The notes beneath the pieces are model-generated. The model had not been told where the DNA came from, ran no database searches, and was given only the letters and a program-made list of their open reading frames with translations. From the NCBI GenBank assembly GCA_031411495.1, contig JANOBD010000101.1, positions 12,609 to 76,608 of the forward strand: a stretch of DNA of 64,000 bases, read 5' to 3'. A program made the position numbers and the translations under genes. Below, in pieces: positions 43,876 to 52,833 of this stretch. Within the stretch, counting starts at the first letter, position 1. Every line of letters begins with the position of its first letter. Source of the DNA: JANOBD01 sp031411495. Lineage in GTDB: Bacteria > Planctomycetota > Phycisphaerae > Tepidisphaerales > Tepidisphaeraceae.

Positions 43876-44325
43876 ATGTCGGAAATGAGTCAGGAACAAA
43901 CTCCCAACAAGTGGATGGCGCTGCTCGTGCTCGCGGTGGCGGTGGTGCTGCTGGTCGGCGGCGTCGGGTTGTCGCTCAAAATGAGCTCGAGCGGGTCCCC
44001 GGGCTCGGAGAAGTCTTCGATGACGCTGGGCGACCCGGTCAGGGGCCGGCAGGTCGTGCTCAAACTCGGCTGCGTCCAGTGCCACACCGACGACGGCACC
44101 CGCGCCCAGGGCCCGTCCTTCAGAGGACTGTTCGGCAGCACGGTGACCTATATCGACGGCAGCACCGGCGTGGTCGACGATGCGGACGTTCGCTACGCGA
44201 TGCGCGAGCCCGCCGGCAAGGTGATCGACGGCTTCGACCCGCAGATGCCAAAGTTCGAAGATCGCATGACCGAAGACGACAAGCTGAACCTGGTCGCGTA
44301 CCTGAAGTCGATCGGGGCGAAGTGA
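43876..44325 (+). CDS. Membrane-anchored class I cytochrome c
   Basis: 149 residues: N-terminal anchor helix (14-34, MALLVLAVAVVLLVGGVGLSL), a Ser/Gly linker and a cytochrome c domain with the haem-attachment motif C66-V-Q-C-H70 and the distal Met124 in DPQMPKF, followed by the helix DDKLNLVAYLKSIGAK. The wording GCVQCHTDDGTRAQGPSFRGLFG is that of single-haem electron carriers used with cytochrome oxidase (as in subunit II-linked or c-type caa3 carriers). It would face the periplasm. GAGG about 8 nt before the ATG. No oxidase genes are adjacent. Confidence 0.92.
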   Translation: MSEMSQEQTPNKWMALLVLAVAVVLLVGGVGLSLKMSSSGSPGSEKSSMTLGDPVRGRQVVLKLGCVQCHTDDGTRAQGPSFRGLFGSTVTYIDGSTGVVDDADVRYAMREPAGKVIDGFDPQMPKFEDRMTEDDKLNLVAYLKSIGAK

Positions 44326-44379
44326 AGCAAATGCAGCGTGGGATGGATTGCGCGCTGTATGCAGGCCCTGGGTTTGATC

Positions 44380-44394
44380 TCCGCCATCGGCGGA
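44380..44394. terminator. Small hairpin between convergent genes
   Basis: TCCGCC ATC GGCGGA, 6-bp stem with a 3-nt loop, in the 122-bp gap between cytochrome c and the DUF429 gene; no T-run, so a weak candidate. Confidence 0.35.
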
Positions 44395-44447
44395 CCTTCA
44401 GTTGCACGCCTTGTCTGTGCGAGCTGAACCACTCGCATGATCGCCCT

Positions 44448-45281
44448 TTAGCAGAAGACGTACCCTTCGCGCGTGTAGCGCGGATGGGCAAGCATCGATT
44501 CGTGATCCAGCGCCTTCCACGCATCCCACACGCCCACGGCCGCGATGACGGCGTCGAGCGCATCGCCGCCCGGGTTATTCAGCATCGTCTTGATCGACGG
44601 CTCGTCGAGTTCGATCTTGCCGCTCAGGCCGGCGAGGATCGCGCGTCGCACCTTGATGTATTTCGCCTCCACCTTGCCGGGTTTGGTCTGCTTATACCGA
44701 TTGAACGGAAGCGCGAGTCGTCGAAGCGTCGAGCCGGGGCATGCTTCGACCACGATGCGCTTGGCCGAGCCGAGTTGATCGATCTGGAACGGCAGCACGC
44801 AGGTCTGCGGATCGCGCAGCAGCGGCGTGAGCACATCGCGCATGCCGTGGAACGTCTGGTAGATGATCCGGTAGTGATAGCAGTCGAAGGGCGTGCGGGT
44901 TTCAACATCGGTATCGCGGCGGGTGTGAAGTTTCTTCACGGCTTCCATGGCGCGGTCGCAGCAGTGCCGGCCGAACGCGTTGGCGGTGTCGGTCCAGCGA
45001 TCGAGCATCGCGAGTTGCTCGCGCCAGTCGCCCAGGCCTAGTTCGATCGGAAGCCCGAACGGGAAATCGATTCCCCAGAGCGTGCGATCTGACGATTCGA
45101 TCTCGTGAATGAGGTGAGCGAGCGCCGCCGCGCGGGAGGCATTCGAGCACAGATCTTCCAGTCGCTGCAGCGCGACCAGTCGAAGCGAGGAACGCACGAC
45201 TTTGCAGCGCGCCAGCCAGATGTTTCGGCCGGCCAGTGCGGCGCCGGAAAAGTCGACGCCGACGACGTTCGAGATTGTCAT
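44448..45281 (-). CDS. DUF429 family protein (predicted RNase H-like fold)
   Basis: 277 residues. The start of the family is clear: SNVVGVDFSGAALAGRNIWLA (residues 4-24) with the first Asp of the RNase H-like fold, then LWGIDFPFGLPIEL, DTDVETRTPFDCYHYRIIYQTFHGM, VEACPGSTLRRL and a C-terminal GGDALDAVIAAVGVWDAW with Asp residues suitable for metal binding. The family is predicted to be a nuclease-like protein of unknown role. ATG 45281 is preferred since VGVDFSG is normally at the very N-terminus; TACACT (45303-45308, minus strand) lies 21 nt upstream. It is convergent with cytochrome c. Confidence 0.83.
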   Translation of the reverse strand: MTISNVVGVDFSGAALAGRNIWLARCKVVRSSLRLVALQRLEDLCSNASRAAALAHLIHEIESSDRTLWGIDFPFGLPIELGLGDWREQLAMLDRWTDTANAFGRHCCDRAMEAVKKLHTRRDTDVETRTPFDCYHYRIIYQTFHGMRDVLTPLLRDPQTCVLPFQIDQLGSAKRIVVEACPGSTLRRLALPFNRYKQTKPGKVEAKYIKVRRAILAGLSGKIELDEPSIKTMLNNPGGDALDAVIAAVGVWDAWKALDHESMLAHPRYTREGYVFC

Positions 45282-45464
45282 CCGGGGCTTCGCGATGGAG
45301 AAAGTGTATCGCATGTCGGACCCGAAGGAATCCTGACGCGGCGTGTGTCCGTTCGCGTCGATCATCGCTACCCGCCGTGCCGCTGTGCGGTACGGCGGCG
45401 AACAGGGTGCGTATCCGAACCGAATGCATTTCGGCATGTGAACGATGAGCCGCGGCGCAAGCGG

Positions 45465-45914
45465 TTATTCGTCCAGATGCCGCGTCATCCGGTGGTGCGG
45501 CCCCGCGGTGGGGATTTCGAACTCCGGGCTCGCCAGGCGCCACCCGTTTCGTTCGTAGAAGCCGACCGCATGCTTCCGGGCGTTGCACCAGAGGAGGGTG
45601 GAATGCGAATCGCAGCGCACGAGTCGTTCGATCTCGATCAGCAGGAGGCGTCCGATGCCGCGGCGCTGCAATTGATCGTCCACCGCCATCCCGCGCAGTT
45701 GCCACGCCGGATGATTGTTCCAGGGCCGATGGAGGATGGTGACGCATCCGATAACCACGCCCCAGTCGTCAATCGCCGCGACGTGAATGGTGCCGACCTC
45801 GGTATCGCCTTCAAAGATCGCGGCATCGCGCGGCATCCCGGCGCGGAGGATGCGGTGACGCAAATCAATGATTGCGTCCGGATCGACGATGCGCAGTTGA
45901 AACTCCTGACTCAT
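45465..45914 (-). CDS. GNAT family N-acetyltransferase
   Basis: 149 residues, one GNAT domain. The acetyl-CoA-binding motif A is WQLRGMAVDDQLQRRGIGRLLLIEIE (about 70-95; R/Q-x-x-G-x-G/A pattern QRRGIG), followed by LLWCNARKHAVGFYERNGW (motif B, about 108-126). The protein starts MSQEFQLRIVDP; the longer upstream frame has no family similarity. Substrate unknown: GNATs of this size acetylate small amines or protein N-termini. Confidence 0.9.
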   Translation of the reverse strand: MSQEFQLRIVDPDAIIDLRHRILRAGMPRDAAIFEGDTEVGTIHVAAIDDWGVVIGCVTILHRPWNNHPAWQLRGMAVDDQLQRRGIGRLLLIEIERLVRCDSHSTLLWCNARKHAVGFYERNGWRLASPEFEIPTAGPHHRMTRHLDE

Positions 45915-46658
45915 CGTCTGGTGAGTGTTGAGTAAATCGGCGGACTTGTCACGCGGAATTGACTCAAAGTCCGAACGGCGCGCGAATCGATACGACACGT
46001 GTCGTTTTGTTGGAATCACGCGGTTGCGGCGACGGGGGCGAGTGCCACGAGCGAGGCCAGGCGGATTCGGCGCAGCCGCATCAGGTGAACCGCCGCCAGG
46101 AACAACGCGAGATACGGCGCAAAAAAGAGGAAGCCGTGTTGGCCGGCGAGGAAGGTGATGGGAAGGAAGCGCAGCGACCGCATGTGTGAGAGCAATCATA
46201 TCCGCGCGTCCGACAAGCCGATCGTCAAAGCGTCTCATTCGACAGGGATTGGCCCCCCGCGCGGTTCCATCTGCACCGCCTACGCGCTGAAAAAGGGCGC
46301 AAAGTTCGGAATTATCGGCAATTTGCAGGGGTTCTTTGGCAGGCACGGGTTATCGGCCGTTGACGAAACGCCCGGCGAATTCGAGAGGCGATTTCCTGGA
46401 GACCGGCCCAGGAAATGTCGGCGCGTGTCGTCATGCTTCGAGCCATGAACGCCAGCGGCGCGGAGCGCCGGGAGCAGATCGCCCGCCAGCGGGCCGCGGT
46501 GCTCGTGTTGTACGCGCGGGGTTGGATCGCGACCACTAGGGATTCGTGTTCTCTTCCATGCCGCCCGAAGTCGGCTCGCCGGCCCGAGCGAGCGCCGGCC
46601 CGAAAGAATGACGGGAGCCGTCGTTCGTTGGCGTCAGCGGGGCGACTACCATGTCGAT
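45915..46658. other. Region poor in genes, one possible micro-ORF
   Basis: 744 bp between the GNAT and RsbU-type genes. Apart from the 55-codon micro-ORF at 46016-46183 no convincing gene is present. A rightward frame starting ATG at 46445 (MNASGAERREQIARQR...) has a protein-like beginning but lacks a ribosome-binding site and runs into the next gene in another frame. The direct repeat GCCGGCCCGA occurs twice near 46575. Confidence 0.45.
46016..46183 (-). CDS. Possible 55-residue membrane micro-protein
   Basis: A short leftward frame encodes MRSLRFLPITFLAGQH followed by GFLFFAPYLALFLAAVHL, a basic turn MRLRRIR and LASLVALAPVAATA: two hydrophobic helices joined by a positively charged loop, the 'positive-inside' layout of a small helical hairpin. 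TATGAT lies 8 nt before the ATG, a good -10 box for near-leaderless expression. It could alternatively be the relic of a larger membrane protein gene. No homologue comes to mind. Confidence 0.4.
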   Translation of the reverse strand: MRSLRFLPITFLAGQHGFLFFAPYLALFLAAVHLMRLRRIRLASLVALAPVAATA

Positions 46659-47972
46659 ATGAGCAGCAGTTACCCCACCGAGCCTCTCGATGACTACAAG
46701 CATCGGCCCTGGGCGCAGCGACTCGGGATCATCACGACGATGATGCGCGAAGTCTCGCGCATGACGAACCCTGAAGACATGGTCGATGTCTACGGCACCT
46801 GGGTCCAGGCGATTCAGCCCGTCGACCGCTTCGTCGCCGTGAGCCGCCGCGATTTGATACAGCCTTACTATCGCATCACAAGATCCGGTTTGTGGGAAGA
46901 GCGGGGCATCGAGATCAACCCGTGGAAGCAGCGAAACCAGTTGCCGATGTTCGACCGCGGCATCCTTGGAGACCTGATCTACGCCCAGAAGCCCATGCTG
47001 TTCGACAACCTCGACGTGCCTGAAGGCGACCCGGCCTACGAGCACCTGGTCGGCTGCAAATCGATGTACGCAATCCCTCAGTTCGAGAACGGCGTGGCCA
47101 TCAACATGATCGTCGCCCTCAAGAAAGAGCCGGACTACTTCGATCGCGAGGAGATGCCCAACCGTATGTGGGTGTCGAACCTGTTCGGTCGTGCGACGAA
47201 AAATCTCGTGCTCAACGAGGAGCTTCGCAAGGCGTACGAAATCGTCGATCGCGAGTTGAAAGTGGTTGCCGACATTCAGCGAAGCCTGTTGCCGATGGAA
47301 CTGCCCAAGATCGACGGACTCGACATAGCGGTGCACTACCAGACGAGCACGCAGGCGGGCGGAGACTATTACGACTTCTTCGAACTCGACGACGGCCGCA
47401 TCGGCATCCTCATCGCCGATGTGAGTGGCCACGGCACGCCGGCTGCGGTGATGATGGCGGTCACGCACAGCATCGCCCACACCCGCGACGAGCCGCCCAC
47501 GCCGCCGAGCGATCTGCTCAACTTCATCAACCGCCGGCTCACCGCGCGCTACACGAACAACGGCACGTTCGTGACGGCGTTCTACGGCATCTACGATCCG
47601 AAAGACCGGACCATCCTCTACTGTAACGCCGGCCACAATCCGCCGATGGTCCGTCGAGCCGACGGCAGCGCGACACTCACGCTGGATGAGAACCGGAATC
47701 TGCCGCTGGGCATCGTTGAGGATGAAACCTACCAGGATGCCAAGGCCCAGCTCCGGGCGGGAGACGTGCTGGTCATCTACACCGACGGCATTACCGAGGC
47801 GCGCTCGCCGAGCGATGAACTCTTCGGCACCGAGCGACTGGAAGGCCTGCTCTGCGACTGCGCGCCGGATGCGAAGGCAATCATCGAAACGACGGTGAAA
47901 GCCGTGAACGAGTGGACCGATTTTGCCCCAGCGAACGACGACCGGACGCTGGTTGTCGGCAAACTCGGGTGA
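46659..47972 (+). CDS. RsbU-type PP2C (SpoIIE-family) phosphatase with GAF-like sensor
   Basis: 437 residues. The N-terminal 190 residues form a GAF-like domain (DYKHRPWAQRLG..., VDRFVAVSRRDL, MFDNLDVPEGDPAYEHL, FENGVAINMIVALKKEPDYF). A short helix (LVLNEELRKAYEIVDRELKVVADIQRSLLP) links it to a SpoIIE/RsbU phosphatase domain: TQAGGDYYDFFELDDGRIGILIADVSGHGTPAAVMMA, whose Asp residues (GGDYYD and ADVSGHG) bind the two Mn/Mg ions, then YCNAGHNPPMV and VLVIYTDGITEAR. Such enzymes dephosphorylate anti-sigma-factor antagonists in partner-switching pathways. No antagonist or RsbW-like kinase is adjacent. The start at 46659 is the second in-frame ATG-type codon; an earlier 46608 start is less likely. 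Confidence 0.92.
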   Translation: MSSSYPTEPLDDYKHRPWAQRLGIITTMMREVSRMTNPEDMVDVYGTWVQAIQPVDRFVAVSRRDLIQPYYRITRSGLWEERGIEINPWKQRNQLPMFDRGILGDLIYAQKPMLFDNLDVPEGDPAYEHLVGCKSMYAIPQFENGVAINMIVALKKEPDYFDREEMPNRMWVSNLFGRATKNLVLNEELRKAYEIVDRELKVVADIQRSLLPMELPKIDGLDIAVHYQTSTQAGGDYYDFFELDDGRIGILIADVSGHGTPAAVMMAVTHSIAHTRDEPPTPPSDLLNFINRRLTARYTNNGTFVTAFYGIYDPKDRTILYCNAGHNPPMVRRADGSATLTLDENRNLPLGIVEDETYQDAKAQLRAGDVLVIYTDGITEARSPSDELFGTERLEGLLCDCAPDAKAIIETTVKAVNEWTDFAPANDDRTLVVGKLG

Positions 47973-48109
47973 GGGGGTCACCGTGCTGACGTTGGCCGCG
48001 GTGACGAGCCAGTCCCGCAGCGACACCGGAAACCACAATCGGCTTGGGCGGGGTGTGCCTTCGGACCGATGCGAAGGCTGCGCGGCGTGCGATGATCCGC
48101 AAGCCGACC

Positions 48110-48430
48110 CTACGCGTTGGTTGCGAAAACGGTTGGGTGAAATGGGCGCCCGCTGGATTCGACGAGTGTTTTCGAGATGCGGGTGTAGTAGTCCCACAGG
48201 ATGGCAGGGTCGGTCACTTCGTACCCGAAGTATTCGGAACAGTACCAGCGGTTTTCACGACTGATCGCGTAGCGGTATCGGATCGCAAAGTCGGCCGCAC
48301 CGCCGCTGCGGATGAAATAGCACATCAGGGTTTCTGCATCGGTAACGGGGCGGCCCATCGCCAGGGAACAGTAATAGCGGTTGAGGGGCCCGCAAGCCTC
48401 TTCGATCTGCGCACGAGTGCGAAACTCCAT
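48110..48430 (-). CDS. Hypothetical conserved-looking protein, 106 residues
   Basis: Starts MEFRTRAQIEEACGPLNRYY and is rich in aromatic residues (RYYCSLAMG, YFIRSGGAADFAIRYRYAISRENRWYCSEYFGYEV). A GGAGG box 9 nt before the ATG and even codon usage support a real gene. Two Cys pairs are scattered, not in a zinc-finger pattern. I do not recognise the family. Confidence 0.65.
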   Translation of the reverse strand: MEFRTRAQIEEACGPLNRYYCSLAMGRPVTDAETLMCYFIRSGGAADFAIRYRYAISRENRWYCSEYFGYEVTDPAILWDYYTRISKTLVESSGRPFHPTVFATNA

Positions 48431-48683
48431 ATCGCGTTACCTCCGCCAGGCCAACGGATCGCCAAAGTCACTACAAGGAACACGAGAACATGCCAATGCC
48501 CGCAGTGCCATAGGGGTTCTCTCGAAAAATCCTGCAAAATCCGCTTCTCCGCATGATCAGCGTTCATGCCGAGGTGACCCAAAAGTCTGGCTCGTTCGGA
48601 TGTCGTTCGAGATGCCAGGTATTTCGGCTTACCTCGGCATGACGTTATCGACGCGGGAAGCGTCAACGTAAAAGCGAGCACCC

Positions 48684-49703
48684 TTACCACGCGTACGCTT
48701 CCGGCGCCCACTGCTTCTTCCAGTCGGCCACGCCTTCATCGGTCGGGCCCTTGGGGCCGGGGAAGAGTTTGTCGAGGAACTTGAGTTGTTCGTCGTCGAG
48801 TTTGATCTCGGTGGCGCGGACGGAGCCGGCGAGTTGGTCGAGCGTGCGCGGGCCGATGATCGGCGCGGTGATCGCGGGGTTGTGGAGCATCCACGCCAGG
48901 GCGACGTCCGCCGGCTTTTCGCCGAGCGACTTGCACCAGTTTTCCCACTTTTCCAGCCGCGGGCGTTCCTTGTCGATGCGCTTCTGGTTGCCTTCCTGCG
49001 CGCGGCGACCTTGCGAGAGTTTCTCGAGCGCGCCGCCGAGCAGGCCGCTCTCCAGCGGGCTCCACGGGATCACGCCCAGGCCATAGTGAAGACACGCCGG
49101 CAGGACTTCGAGTTCGATCGCGCGGCTCATGAGCGAGTATTTCGACTGCTCGCTCACCAGGCCGAACGCGTTCATGCGCTTGGCGGTTTCGTTCGCGAGC
49201 GCGATGTGCCAGCCGGCGAAATTGCTGCTGCCGGCGTAGACGATCTTGCCTTGCTTGATCAGCACGTCGAACGCGCTCCAGACCTCTTCGAATGGGGTCT
49301 CGCGCGAGATGTGATGCATCTGGTACAGGTCGATGTAGTCGGTCTGCAGGCGCTTGAGCGAGCCTTCGCACGCGCGACGGATTTTGACTGCGGAGAGACC
49401 GCGCTTCATCGTGATGTCGGACGGGTCGACATCCATGTCGTTGTAGAGCTTGGTGGCGAGGATCACCTTTTCGCGTCGGCCTTCGCCTTGCGCGAACCAG
49501 CGGCCCATGATCTGCTCGGTGACGCCTTCGCCGCGTTTCCAGCCGTAGACATCGGCCGTGTCGAAGAAGTTGATGCCGAGCTCGAGCGCCTTGTCCATGA
49601 TGGCAAAGCTGTCGGGTTCGGTGGTCTGCGGGCCGAAGTTCATCGTGCCGAGACAGAGTCGGGACACTTTGCATCCGCTGCGGCCGAGTTGGGTGTACTG
49701 CAT
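48684..49703 (-). CDS. Aldo/keto reductase
   Basis: 339 residues, (alpha/beta)8 barrel of the AKR superfamily, closest by eye to the Tas/YajO-YghZ group. The tetrad is in place: Asp in FFDTADVYGWK, Tyr in the same loop, Lys in ILATKLYNDM, His in LYQMHHISRE; the NADPH-binding C-terminal part has PIIGPRTLDQLAGSVRATEI. Reduces aldehydes or ketones with NADPH; the substrate is unknown. AGAGG precedes the ATG. Divergent partner genes are unrelated. Confidence 0.95.
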   Translation of the reverse strand: MQYTQLGRSGCKVSRLCLGTMNFGPQTTEPDSFAIMDKALELGINFFDTADVYGWKRGEGVTEQIMGRWFAQGEGRREKVILATKLYNDMDVDPSDITMKRGLSAVKIRRACEGSLKRLQTDYIDLYQMHHISRETPFEEVWSAFDVLIKQGKIVYAGSSNFAGWHIALANETAKRMNAFGLVSEQSKYSLMSRAIELEVLPACLHYGLGVIPWSPLESGLLGGALEKLSQGRRAQEGNQKRIDKERPRLEKWENWCKSLGEKPADVALAWMLHNPAITAPIIGPRTLDQLAGSVRATEIKLDDEQLKFLDKLFPGPKGPTDEGVADWKKQWAPEAYAW

Positions 49704-49802
49704 GCTGGGTTCCTCTCTGGGGTGATCAAAGAAGAATAGGCTCGGCGTATCGAGATCGCGAGAGCGCAGCGCGAAAAGGCGCAGGACGATGGCGGCGATG
49801 TG

Positions 49803-50204
49803 TCAACTCGCGCGGGTCGCCGTCGCAAATGAGCCGAGCCAATGCCCCAGCCATGTCGCGAGGATGCACAAAACGACGGACAGAACGATGTTGGCCCCGG
49901 CAAGCCACGGGCGCGATTGGAGCAGCGTGAAGGTCTGCAGGCTGAACGACGAAAATGTCGTATAGCCGCCGCACACCCCCACGATCAGGAAATGGGTCGT
50001 GAAAGCGCGGGCATCGGTCTCCATTCTCCCGGAAATGCCGGCGAGTGCGGCCAGGATGCCGATCAGCAGGGAGCCGGTCACGTTGACGACGATCGTTCCC
50101 CAGGGGAACGCCTCAGACGTCGCAGCCGCCACGAGGTTGGAGAGCCAGAACCGCGACACGCTTCCGAGCGCTCCGCCGAGGGCGATGAGGAAATAGGCCT
50201 GCAT
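49803..50204 (-). CDS. crcB: Fluoride ion channel CrcB/Fluc
   Basis: 133 residues with four hydrophobic helices, the normal length for the single-gene, dual-topology Fluc that assembles as an antiparallel dimer and exports fluoride. Conserved sites are GGALGSVSRFW (20s), WGTIVVNVTGSLLIG (pore Asn region), and GVCGGYTTFSSFSLQT (central sodium and Phe-box region). ATG 50204 begins the first helix and was preferred over 50270. It lies downstream of the aldo/keto reductase gene in the same direction, 99 nt apart. No fluoride-riboswitch hallmark was seen in the upstream 150 nt. Confidence 0.95.
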   Translation of the reverse strand: MQAYFLIALGGALGSVSRFWLSNLVAAATSEAFPWGTIVVNVTGSLLIGILAALAGISGRMETDARAFTTHFLIVGVCGGYTTFSSFSLQTFTLLQSRPWLAGANIVLSVVLCILATWLGHWLGSFATATRAS

Positions 50205-50781
50205 CTGTCTGCTCCGATCACGGGTGTGTTGGCAGCGCGAAGTTATCGGCATGTAGGCATTTCGGGGCAAATCGAGGTGGGAATCTGAACGGCATGAAAG
50301 CGTCTTACACGAAGATGGGACGGAGAAAAACGCGACGGGTTTCGCATTTTTCTACAGGCGCTTGCCATCTGTGCCGAGGCATATATAGTATTTGTGAAGT
50401 AACGGCCCCGCCCCAACGGGCTGTCCGGGTCAGTTTTTCCCAACCAACTCGTTCACGACTCGCACCTTGACTAGTGTATGTGGTTGGCTCATCTCCCGGG
50501 AGTCCGGTGAGATGGCAGTTCACTCCGAGCGTTTGCCTCACGGTTATTCCGCCGCGTGACTCCCGCTCGAATGTCGGACGCCGGTTCGCAGTTCGTCACC
50601 CGCACTCATGCGAAACGCTCGCGTATTCATGTGCAACCCTGAGATAAATCGGGCCTGCTGTAAATCAGGCCGACGTTGACACCCGCACGGGCGTCGCGTT
50701 CCCCGAATTCTGTGTTTTGATGTCCACTTTTTGAACAATCCCACCCCCCAACTCATTCCTATTGCTGAGGAGGCCATCCCA
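50205..50781. other. crcB/rho divergent intergenic region, including the rho leader
   Basis: 577 bp. It holds a candidate sigma-70 promoter for rho, TTGCCA (50362-50367), 16-bp spacer, TATAGT (50384-50389), implying a leader of about 385 nt before rho. Small hairpins are possible in this leader: CATCTC/GAGATG (50490-50514) and GGCCTG/CAGGCC (50652-50671). Long, regulated leaders are known for rho autoregulation in other bacteria. No ORF in the leader is convincing. Confidence 0.5.
50362..50389 (+). promoter_or_regulatory. Candidate rho promoter
   Basis: TTGCCA, 16 bp, TATAGT, the best match to a sigma-70 promoter in the window; position and direction fit rho. Confidence 0.55.
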
Positions 50782-52305
50782 ATGGCAAAGACCACCCGAT
50801 CCCGCCGCAGTGCGGACAAGACCGACGAGAACGAAGATACCAAGACGACCGAGGTCGAATCCTCGAAGGCCACCGACGTGGCGACCATCCCGGAGCCGGA
50901 GCCGGTCGCGCCGCCCGCCCCCAAGGTCGAAGCGCCGAAAACCGAAGCGCCCAAGTCCGAAGCCCCGCGCCAGGACAACCGCCCCGGCCGCGACGACGTC
51001 GCCAATGTCGACGCCGAGACCAATGCCAAGTACGAGAGCGTGAAGTCCGGCAAGCTCTACATCAAAGAGCTTCAGCAGATGGAAGTGGACAAGCTCCACG
51101 TCATCGCCCGCGAAGAAGGCATCCAGGACTACGTCGGCCTCAAGAAGCAGGACCTGATCTTCCAGATCCTGCGCAGCCGCGTCCGCCAGAATGGCCTGAT
51201 GTTCGGCGAAGGCGTCCTCGAGATCCTTCCCGACGGCTTCGGTTTCCTTCGCTCACCCGAATACAACTACGAGCCATGCCCGGACGACATTTACGTCAGC
51301 CCGAGCCAGATCCGCCGGTTCGGCCTGCGCAACGGCCACGTCGTGCAGGGCCAGATCCGTCCGCCGAAAGAAAGCGAACGCTACTTCGCGCTGCTGCGCG
51401 TCGAAGCCATCAACGGCGAAGACCCTGAGCGCATCACCGAGATCACCAACTTCGAAGACCTTCTGCCGATCCATCCGAATCGCCGTCTCGTGCTCGAGAG
51501 CGATCCGAAGGATCTGAACATGCGGATCGTCGACCTGGTCACCCCGATCGGCAAGGGCCAGCGCATGCTGATCGTCGCGCCGCCGCGTACCGGCAAGACG
51601 GTCCTGATGCAGAAGATCGCCAACTCGATCACGAAGAATCATCCGGAAACCATGCTGATCATTCTGCTGGTCGACGAACGGCCTGAAGAAGTGACCGACA
51701 TGAAGCGCAACACGAAGGCGGAAGTGGTGTCGTCGACCTTCGACGAGCCGACGAGCCGTCACGTGCAGGTGGCCGAGATGGTCATCGAGAAGGCCAAGCG
51801 TTACGTCGAGTTCGGCAAGGACGTCGTGATCCTGCTCGACTCGATCACCCGCCTGGCCCGTGCTTACAACGCCGAGCAGCCGCACAGCGGCAAGATCGGC
51901 ACCGGCGGTATCGACACGGCCGCCCTGCAGAAGCCCAAACGCTTCTTCGGTGCAGCTCGCGCCATCGAAAACGGCGGCTCGCTCACCATCATGGGCACCG
52001 CGCTCGTCGACACAGGCAGCAAGGCCGACGACGTCATCTTCGAAGAGTTCAAAGGCACCGGCAATTCCGAACTGCACCTCGATCGCCGTCTGGTCGACAA
52101 GCGCGTCTACCCGGCCATCGACATCAACAGCTCCGGCACACGCCGCGAAGAACTGCTCCTGGACAAGAAGGAGATGGAGCTCGTCTATCGTCTGCGTCGC
52201 GTCTTGAGCGACATGAATCCTGTCGAAGCAGTCGAACTCCTGAAGGGTCGGCTCGACAAGGTGCCGAGCAATGCTCAGTTCCTGATGTCGATGAACCTCG
52301 ACTGA
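50782..52305 (+). CDS. rho: Transcription termination factor Rho
   Basis: 507 residues. An N-terminal Pro/Glu/Lys-rich extension of about 85 residues (VAPPAPKVEAPKTEAPK) precedes the Rho_N helical domain (95-130, KELQQMEVDKLHVIAREEGI), the cold-shock-like RNA-binding domain (140-205, GVLEILPDGFGFLRSPEYNY) and the RecA-like ATPase: Walker A PPRTGKT at 267-273, Walker B VILLDSITRLARAYN, Q-loop and R-loop GKIGTGGIDTAALQKPKRFFGAARAIE. Hexameric ATP-dependent helicase that ends transcription. AGGAGG 9 nt upstream marks the ATG at 50782. The extension is a lineage-type, disordered insert also seen in other planctomycetes. An intrinsic terminator follows. Confidence 0.98.
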   Translation: MAKTTRSRRSADKTDENEDTKTTEVESSKATDVATIPEPEPVAPPAPKVEAPKTEAPKSEAPRQDNRPGRDDVANVDAETNAKYESVKSGKLYIKELQQMEVDKLHVIAREEGIQDYVGLKKQDLIFQILRSRVRQNGLMFGEGVLEILPDGFGFLRSPEYNYEPCPDDIYVSPSQIRRFGLRNGHVVQGQIRPPKESERYFALLRVEAINGEDPERITEITNFEDLLPIHPNRRLVLESDPKDLNMRIVDLVTPIGKGQRMLIVAPPRTGKTVLMQKIANSITKNHPETMLIILLVDERPEEVTDMKRNTKAEVVSSTFDEPTSRHVQVAEMVIEKAKRYVEFGKDVVILLDSITRLARAYNAEQPHSGKIGTGGIDTAALQKPKRFFGAARAIENGGSLTIMGTALVDTGSKADDVIFEEFKGTGNSELHLDRRLVDKRVYPAIDINSSGTRREELLLDKKEMELVYRLRRVLSDMNPVEAVELLKGRLDKVPSNAQFLMSMNLD

Positions 52306-52335
52306 TCGTCTTTCGAAAACTCAAACGAGTCTCAT

Positions 52336-52370
52336 GCCCGGGCGCGGCACGCCCGGGCTTTTTCGTTTTT
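52336..52370 (+). terminator. Intrinsic terminator of rho
   Basis: GCCCGGGCG (52336-52344), loop CGGCA, CGCCCGGGC (52350-52358) followed by TTTTTCGTTTTT. Textbook Rho-independent terminator 31 nt after the rho stop codon. Confidence 0.9.
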
Positions 52371-52380
52371 GCGATGTGGA

Positions 52381-52827
52381 TCACTCCTTCATGCGAAGCC
52401 GCAGTGCGAGATAGACGGCGATGGCGACGTTGAGGATGAGCACGAGAACGCGCTCCCACGTCGGCTTGTGGATGATCTCATAGATTTCCAGCGGGATGAG
52501 CAGCGCGGTGCTGATGACGGTCAGCCATTCCGCCCATCGCTTGCGCATCCACAGCCCGACGCCTTCCACGCCGAACAACGCGGCATAGAGGAAGGTGCCG
52601 ATATCGAGTAGCCATCGCGCCGCCGGCGAGAGAGAGCCGAGCCAGTCGACGGCCGCATTCGCCGCTCGATCGACCACCGGCGAGCGAAGCGAATGGGCGA
52701 GATTGGCCGCAAATCCGTCCTTGGCGACGTGAAACAGGCCGATGCCAATCGCGACGAGCGCGGCCGCCTTGAGCAACTTCAAAACCGCAATCGCCCGAAT
52801 CGTGTTTGCTTTCGATCCCTTGGACAT
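52381..52827 (-). CDS. DUF2127 family membrane protein (paralogue A)
   Basis: 148 residues, with four hydrophobic segments and the DUF2127 signs AIAVLKLLKAAALVAIGIG, WAEWLTVISTALLIPLEIYEIIHKPTWERVLVLILNV. Function unknown. It starts just downstream of a minus-strand TAGAAT (52834-52839, 6 nt before the ATG). A paralogue lies at 55057-55569; the two share the stretches GLW-KRWAEWLT, LLIP-E-YE and WERVLVLILN. It is convergent with rho. Confidence 0.88.
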   Translation of the reverse strand: MSKGSKANTIRAIAVLKLLKAAALVAIGIGLFHVAKDGFAANLAHSLRSPVVDRAANAAVDWLGSLSPAARWLLDIGTFLYAALFGVEGVGLWMRKRWAEWLTVISTALLIPLEIYEIIHKPTWERVLVLILNVAIAVYLALRLRMKE

Positions 52828-52833
52828 GGTTCG

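Noticed and set aside
46445..46693. Rightward frame starting MNASGAERREQ
   Set aside because: Lacks a ribosome-binding site and runs into the RsbU-type gene in another frame.
50205..50360. Fluoride riboswitch upstream of crcB
   Set aside because: Searched the upstream 150 nt by eye for the conserved pseudoknot bases; none seen.
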